Source: Rhodoplanes serenus (lineage in GTDB: Bacteria; Pseudomonadota; Alphaproteobacteria; Rhizobiales; Xanthobacteraceae). From it: DNA of 46,766 nt. The notes beneath the pieces are model-generated. The model saw nothing but the letters and a program-made list of their open reading frames with translations, had not been told where the DNA came from and ran no database searches. The stretch covers positions 1 through 46,766 of the forward strand of contig CAMAWG010000013.1 of NCBI GenBank assembly GCA_945861855.1, in the 5' to 3' direction. A program made the translations under genes and the position numbers. The number at the start of each line of letters is the position of its first letter. Positions within the stretch are counted from its first letter, which is position 1. Positions 42,511 to 46,766 of the stretch are shown in pieces.

Positions 42511-43752
42511 TCAACCGGCCCGCCGGCTGTCGTCCAGAATCCGCTGCACCTGCACGCTGCGCCCGTCGTGGTCGCGCATCAGGTCGTTCACGGCCCAGCT
42601 CACGTCCTTGTTGCGGCGTTGCTCGCGCGGCTTGAGCTGGTCGGTGATGTAGGAGCCGTCGATCTGGCCCTGCCGCACGAGGCCCGAGCCGAACGCGCCC
42701 TGCTCGCGCTGGTATTTGGCCAAACCCGCATCGATGCCGAGCGCGGCGATGGAATCGGCCAGGTGCTCCGCGTCCATCGCGCATTTTGTGGTGCCGGCGC
42801 CCGGATGCGGCCGCGCCAGGAACGCGGCGTCGCCGAGCAGCGCCACGCGGCCGAACACGGTCTGCGGCGAGATGAAATCGAAGATCGCCTGGAAGAACGG
42901 CCGCGGGTCGCGCTCGAAAATCTCCGCGACCTGCGGCGCCACCAGCGCCCGCGCCTGCGCCTTGCTCCAGGCGATGACGTCGGGACGCAGCAGCGTCGGC
43001 GGGATCGATGTGCCGTGGCACTTGCCGCTCTCGTCGGTGCAGAGATCGGCGAGCTTTTCCGGAGTCGTCGGTCGGTACCAGACGATGTTGTAGGCGCGCT
43101 GGCCCGGCTGCGTCTCGTTGTTCCGTCCCGGAACCGGATAGGCGAGGAACAATTCGCCGGGCGGCAGGCAATAGGTGTAGTTGGTGAACAGCTCGGCGTG
43201 GATCGCCGGCGGCACGTCGCGCTCGTCCAGCATGGCGCGCCAGGCGACATAGCCGGCGTAGTCGGGCTTCGCGCCCGGCAGGAACAGCTCGCGCACCGTG
43301 GAGCGCCCGCCGTCGGCGCCGATCAGGAGGTCGCCGCGCTCGCGCGCGCCGTCCGAGAAAATCGCGGTGACGCCGCCTGCGTCCTGCTCGACGCCGGTGA
43401 GAGACTTGCCTAGATGGTAGCTCTCGTCCGGGATCGGGTCGCGCAGCGAGCGGAACACCCGGCCCCACGAGCTCATCAGGCGGGCGGTCGGCCGCTCGTC
43501 GGTGCACCGGCCGTCATGATCGAGGAAGATCACGTTGTCGATGGCGATCCCCATCGAGTCGTCGAACGGAATGCCGAGCCGCCGGGTGACGTCGTGCAAC
43601 TGCGGATGCGTGCTGATGCCGGCGCCGCGGCCGGAAAGCTCCTCGGCATTGCGCTCGAACACCACCGCGTCCCAGCCGATGCTGCGCAGCATGTTGGCGG
43701 CGAATAGGCCGCCGACCGAACCGCCGATGATGAGCGCGCGGGGCTTGGTCAT
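42511..43752 (-). CDS. FAD-dependent monooxygenase, 2,6-dihydroxypyridine 3-hydroxylase-like
   Basis: The 413-residue protein has a Rossmann motif ALIIGGSVGGLFAANMLRSIGWDAVVFER, then LSGRGAGISTHPQLHDVTRRLG, GDLLIGADGGRSTVRELFLPG (DG motif) and VALLGDAAFLARPHPGAGTTKCAMDA (second FAD motif). The ARPHPGAGTTK variant and GVEQDAGGVTAIFSDG are features I associate with dihydroxypyridine hydroxylases. It would add a hydroxyl to an electron-rich ring using NADH and O2. The gene starts nine bases after the aldo/keto reductase stop. The substrate is inferred from family resemblance only. Confidence 0.85.
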   Translation of the reverse strand: MTKPRALIIGGSVGGLFAANMLRSIGWDAVVFERNAEELSGRGAGISTHPQLHDVTRRLGIPFDDSMGIAIDNVIFLDHDGRCTDERPTARLMSSWGRVFRSLRDPIPDESYHLGKSLTGVEQDAGGVTAIFSDGARERGDLLIGADGGRSTVRELFLPGAKPDYAGYVAWRAMLDERDVPPAIHAELFTNYTYCLPPGELFLAYPVPGRNNETQPGQRAYNIVWYRPTTPEKLADLCTDESGKCHGTSIPPTLLRPDVIAWSKAQARALVAPQVAEIFERDPRPFFQAIFDFISPQTVFGRVALLGDAAFLARPHPGAGTTKCAMDAEHLADSIAALGIDAGLAKYQREQGAFGSGLVRQGQIDGSYITDQLKPREQRRNKDVSWAVNDLMRDHDGRSVQVQRILDDSRRAG

Positions 43753-43761
43753 GCGTTGCGT

Positions 43762-44685
43762 CTACTGCGTGATCCGGTCAAGCTCGGCAACTTCGTCCGC
43801 TGGCAGCTTGACGCTGCCCGCACGCACATTCTGTTCGATCTGCTCCGGCGTCATCGCGCCCGCGATTACGCTGGCCGTCACCGGCCGCGCCAGAAGCCAG
43901 CCGAACGCGATGTCGAGCAGACTGCGATTCGACCGCAATGCGAAGTCTCGCAGCCGGTCGGCGATGTCCCAATTCCGTTCGTTGATGACGTCCGACGCGT
44001 GGTGACTGCTGTATGCCAACCGCGCCTCCTTCGGTAGCGGTTTGCCGCGGACATACTTGCCACTGAGAAAGCCACCGGCAAGCGGCGCGTAGGGCAGGAG
44101 CGACATGCCGCGCTTGCGCATCAGCGGCACAAGGTCGCGCTCGATCTCGCGCACCAGCAGGCTGTATTCGTCCTGGCAGGTGACGAAGGGTGCGGCGCCC
44201 AGGCGCGCCGACGTGTCGAGCGCGGCCGAAACCTGGGTGGGGGAGAAGTTGGAACAGCCGATCGCGCGCACCTTGCCGCCGCGCACCAGCTCATCGAGCG
44301 CACGCAGGGTTTCCTCGATCGGCGTGTTGGGATCGGGGAAGTGGACCTGGTAGAGGTCGATGTAGTCGGTGCGCAGCCGCCTCAAGCTTGCCTCCACGGT
44401 GCGGCTGATGGTCCGCCTCGACGCGCCACTCGGGCTTCCCCAGCCGAACTTGGTAGCGATCACGACCTGATGGCGCCGCTTGCCGATCGTCTCGCCCAGG
44501 AAGGATTCCGAGGTGCCGTTGCCGTAGGCGTCGGCGGTGTCGAACAGCGTAATGCCGAGATCGATGGCGCGGTCGACGACGGCGCGGGCGCCGGCGACAT
44601 TGTGGATGCGGCGGCCGAAGTTGTTGCAGCCGACGCCGACGATGGAGACTTCGATACCTGAATTCCCAAGCTTCCGTTTGTCCAC
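43762..44685 (-). CDS. Aldo/keto reductase
   Basis: The 307-residue protein has the AKR catalytic set: Asp and Tyr in FDTADAYGNGTSESFLGE, Lys in VVIATKFGWG and His in YQVHFPDPNTPIEETLRALDELV. Cofactor binding blocks GKVRAIGCSNFSP, ITPEQIEQN-like MTPEQIEQNVRAG and VIAGAMTPEQIEQN are present. It reduces aldehydes or ketones with NADPH. The GTG at 44685 is chosen because GAGGCAGG precedes it; frames further upstream run into a palindromic repeat. It lies between that repeat and the FAD monooxygenase gene. Confidence 0.88.
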   Translation of the reverse strand: MDKRKLGNSGIEVSIVGVGCNNFGRRIHNVAGARAVVDRAIDLGITLFDTADAYGNGTSESFLGETIGKRRHQVVIATKFGWGSPSGASRRTISRTVEASLRRLRTDYIDLYQVHFPDPNTPIEETLRALDELVRGGKVRAIGCSNFSPTQVSAALDTSARLGAAPFVTCQDEYSLLVREIERDLVPLMRKRGMSLLPYAPLAGGFLSGKYVRGKPLPKEARLAYSSHHASDVINERNWDIADRLRDFALRSNRSLLDIAFGWLLARPVTASVIAGAMTPEQIEQNVRAGSVKLPADEVAELDRITQ

Positions 44686-44705
44686 CGCGCCTGCCTCGCA
44701 TTCGG

Positions 44706-44792
44706 CGTCATGCCCGGCCTTGTGCCGGGCATCCACGCCTTTTGTCCTTACTAAGCAAGACGTGGATGGCCGGGACAAGCCCGGCCATGACG
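44706..44792. repeat. Rhizobiales-type palindromic repeat, copy C
   Basis: Arms CGTCATGCCCGGCCTTGTGC and GGGACAAGCCCGGCCATGACG-like match copy A closely; the centre differs. It separates the BKACE gene from the aldo/keto reductase gene, both leftward. Confidence 0.85.
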
Positions 44793-44815
44793 GGGAGAGG
44801 TACTGCTGACACGCA

Positions 44816-45697
44816 TCACTGCGACCGTTGCAGCCCCAAAATCGTCCGCGCCTCGTCCGGCGTCGCCACCTCGCGGCCGAGCCGCTGTGCGATGCCGACC
44901 ATGCGGTCCACCAGCACGGCGTTGTTTTTCGCAAATTCGCCCGGCGTGATGAACGGGTTGTCCTCGTAGCCGACGCGCACATGCCCGCCGAGCGCGACCG
45001 CCAGCGCAAGGATCGACCACTGCTTCTCCGGGTTCATCACGCTGACGTTCCAGATCACGTCCGGCGGCAGGTTGTCGACGAAGAACTGCAGCGCCCGCTC
45101 GGTCGGCGGCATCCAGGTGCCCCCCGGCCAGCCGATGAACAGCGTGACGTAGGTCTGGGTCTTCAGGTATCCGGCCTTGCGCACGAAATCGAGATGCCAG
45201 AACGCGCCGGTCTGGAAGCACTCGCATTCGAGCTTGACCTTGTGCTCCTCGGCGGCCTTCGCATAGGCGATCAGTTCCTCGACCGGATGGATCGCCATCA
45301 TTCTTTTCGGCGGCAAGGTCGGCACCGGCTGGAAATACTCGTCGTGGGCGTTGAAGGCCACCGCCATCATGTCGGGGCCGAGCTTCATCAGCTCGATCTT
45401 CTCCTCGATCCGCGCCGACGCCACGCCGTATTGCATGATCGTATCGACCTTCTCGGTGATCATGTGGTGCAGCTTTTTCCAGTCCGCGTGGTGGATGCGC
45501 GACACCATCCGGCCGTCGGACTGGATCGTCTCTTCGAGCGTGCGCCGCCCGTGAATGTGCGAGATGGCCGCGCCGGCCTTCGCAGCGTCGACGTATTGCT
45601 GCGCGCAGGCCGCGATATCCTCCTGCGGCGGACAGAGATTGTTGTGCGGATAGGAGGTGCGCGAGTCGGCGGCCACTGTGATGATCAGTTTTTCCAT
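44816..45697 (-). CDS. BKACE family enzyme (beta-keto acid cleavage, DUF849)
   Basis: The 293-residue protein has zinc-binding HIHGR (His47, His49), the block LMKLGPDMMAVAFNAHDEYF, and the signature GGHVRVGYEDNPFITPGE near the C-terminus. The family uses zinc to split a beta-keto acid with acetyl-CoA into a CoA ester and acetoacetate. Known members act on keto-aminohexanoate, carnitine derivatives and others, so the substrate is unknown. It starts nine bases after the Gfo/Idh/MocA stop, so the two are probably co-translated, and the pair is consistent with oxidation of a hydroxy acid to a beta-keto acid before cleavage. Confidence 0.87.
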   Translation of the reverse strand: MEKLIITVAADSRTSYPHNNLCPPQEDIAACAQQYVDAAKAGAAISHIHGRRTLEETIQSDGRMVSRIHHADWKKLHHMITEKVDTIMQYGVASARIEEKIELMKLGPDMMAVAFNAHDEYFQPVPTLPPKRMMAIHPVEELIAYAKAAEEHKVKLECECFQTGAFWHLDFVRKAGYLKTQTYVTLFIGWPGGTWMPPTERALQFFVDNLPPDVIWNVSVMNPEKQWSILALAVALGGHVRVGYEDNPFITPGEFAKNNAVLVDRMVGIAQRLGREVATPDEARTILGLQRSQ

Positions 45698-45706
45698 GAC
45701 GTTCCC

Positions 45707-46717
45707 TCAATCGACCGCTTCTATTCTGCCGCTTTTGCCCGACCGTACCACGGCGTCGAACACGGCCATGCCGTGCAGCACCTGGTCAATCGCGACCGGG
45801 TAGGGCCGCTTCTGCTCGATACAACGCCCGAATTCAACAAGCTCGGCGTTGAGCGTGTCGAACGCCGGGCTCTCGATAATCTCGTCCGGCGGCGCGGTGA
45901 CCGGCCCGGTCGGCGCCACCGTCGAGATTGGCACATAGCGAAATCGCGCCAGGTTCGGTTTGGAAAATTCCGCCAGACCCTTGGTGCCGAACACAGTGAA
46001 GCTCAAGGTCGTCGCGGTCGCGACCGAGCAGAACAGGAGGCCCGTCGCGCCGCTCTTGAATCGCAGCATGATGTTGCTGGTGTCGTCCGACGGCCCCGGA
46101 ATGTAGCGGCCGGTGGTGCAGAGCACATCGCGGACCGGCCCCGCGAACTCGATCATGTGGTCGATCGAATGCACGCCCACCGCGGTGATCGCCCCGCCCG
46201 GCGCCTCGTCCGGCTGGGCGCGCCAGTTGCCGGCCGGGATGAACTGGCCGGTTGAGGTGGTGTGCGCGCCGACCATCGACATGACCTGGCCGACCCGGCC
46301 GTCGGCAATCCGCTTCCTGATCTCGACCACGGACGGATGGAAGCGCCGGTTGAAGCCGACCGCCAGCACGATCCCGGCGCGTTTGGCAGCCGCAACCGCG
46401 GCCTCGGCGCTCGGCCGGTCGAGCGTCAGCGGCTTCTCGACATGGATGTGCTTGCCCGCGACCGCCGCGGCCATAACCTGCTCGGCGTGCTGGCTGTGCG
46501 GCGTCGCCAGCACCACCGCGTCGATGTCCGGGTTCGCCAGCGCATCCTCGTAGCGGTCGAGCAGCGGGATATTTTTCTCGCGGCAATAGTCCTCCGCGCT
46601 GGCGCGCGTGCGCGTATAGGCCGCGACGAATTGGATGGCGTCGGTCTTGCCGTGCACCGCGTTGACCAGCGAACGGCCCCAGCGTCCCAGCCCGATGATG
46701 GCGGCGCGGACGGTCAT
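45707..46717 (-). CDS. Gfo/Idh/MocA family oxidoreductase
   Basis: The 336-residue protein has a Rossmann start AAIIGLGRWGRSLVNAVHG, then AVVLATPHSQHAEQVMAA, HVEKPLTLDRPSAEAAVAA with the catalytic lysine, VGFNRRFHPSVVEI and GVHSIDHMIEFAGPV with the catalytic aspartate and histidine. It oxidises or reduces a sugar-like or cyclitol-like substrate with NAD(P). It is the first gene of the minus-strand string. The ATG at 46717 begins directly with the Rossmann fold. Confidence 0.88.
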   Translation of the reverse strand: MTVRAAIIGLGRWGRSLVNAVHGKTDAIQFVAAYTRTRASAEDYCREKNIPLLDRYEDALANPDIDAVVLATPHSQHAEQVMAAAVAGKHIHVEKPLTLDRPSAEAAVAAAKRAGIVLAVGFNRRFHPSVVEIRKRIADGRVGQVMSMVGAHTTSTGQFIPAGNWRAQPDEAPGGAITAVGVHSIDHMIEFAGPVRDVLCTTGRYIPGPSDDTSNIMLRFKSGATGLLFCSVATATTLSFTVFGTKGLAEFSKPNLARFRYVPISTVAPTGPVTAPPDEIIESPAFDTLNAELVEFGRCIEQKRPYPVAIDQVLHGMAVFDAVVRSGKSGRIEAVD

Positions 46718-46738
46718 GGCAGGGCCTCGCCTCCTTTA

Positions 46739-46762
46739 CCTCTCCCCGCTTGCGGGGAGAGG
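46739..46762. repeat. Hairpin at right edge, probably start of a dispersed repeat
   Basis: CCTCTCCCCGC (46739-46749) and GCGGGGAGAGG (46752-46762) form a perfect 11-pair stem with a two-base loop. It resembles half of the repeat at 40516-40667 and is cut by the window end. Confidence 0.6.
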
Positions 46763-46766
46763 TCGA

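Overview
The window is high-GC DNA with the look of an alphaproteobacterium of the Hyphomicrobiales (Rhizobiales), probably near Bradyrhizobiaceae/Xanthobacteraceae. The reasons are the alphaproteobacterial Sox gene set, several orphan Bug-type solute-binding proteins, and dispersed palindromic repeats of the kind common in that group (three ~90 bp copies at 12420, 17962 and 44706, plus others at 4443, 40516 and 46739). The assignment to a group is an inference from family resemblance; no marker gene is present.

Layout. (1) 1-4443, plus strand: the 3' end of a cobalamin riboswitch cut by the left edge, a BtuB-like TonB-dependent receptor, a small membrane protein, a SnoaL/NTF2-like protein and a luciferase-like (LLM) oxidoreductase. 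(2) 4505-12306, minus strand: a catabolic gene string with a TPP-dependent enzyme, a VOC protein, a FAD monooxygenase, two Bug-type binding proteins, a 4,5-dihydroxyphthalate-decarboxylase-like protein and a D-aminoacylase-like amidohydrolase. (3) 12366-22796: a thiosulfate-oxidation (sox) locus. soxY-Z-B-C-D-E-F runs leftward, soxA-X plus a DsrE-like gene runs rightward from the same spacer, and soxW diverges from soxS-soxR. The DsrE-like gene is split by an in-frame TAG. Four 21-bp similar sequences lie in the sox spacers and are candidate SoxR operators.

(4) 22834-24903, plus strand: a family III CoA-transferase and a short citrate-synthase-like (citryl-CoA lyase type) protein. (5) 24907-33045, minus strand: a complete coenzyme F420 module, fbiC - F420:NADP oxidoreductase - cofE - cofD - cofC, followed in the same tightly packed string by a NAD-dependent epimerase, a creatinase-like M24 protein that has lost most metal ligands, and a cupin. 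(6) 33311-40513: a membrane-bound GGDEF/EAL protein, a cupin, a small unknown protein, a one-cysteine Asp/Glu-racemase/maleate-isomerase relative, and two tandem HpaB-type flavin monooxygenases about 85% identical by eye. (7) 40688-46717, minus strand: CocE/NonD hydrolase, a dihydroxypyridine-hydroxylase-like FAD monooxygenase, an aldo/keto reductase, a BKACE (DUF849) enzyme and a Gfo/Idh/MocA oxidoreductase.

How it fits together. The organism seems able to oxidise thiosulfate or sulfide in the periplasm under SoxR control, and also has a broad set of genes for aromatic, heterocyclic and acid breakdown. The F420 module is the least expected part, since F420 is uncommon in Proteobacteria. The LLM oxidoreductase near the left end and the three genes attached to the F420 string are the best candidates in the window for what F420 is used for.
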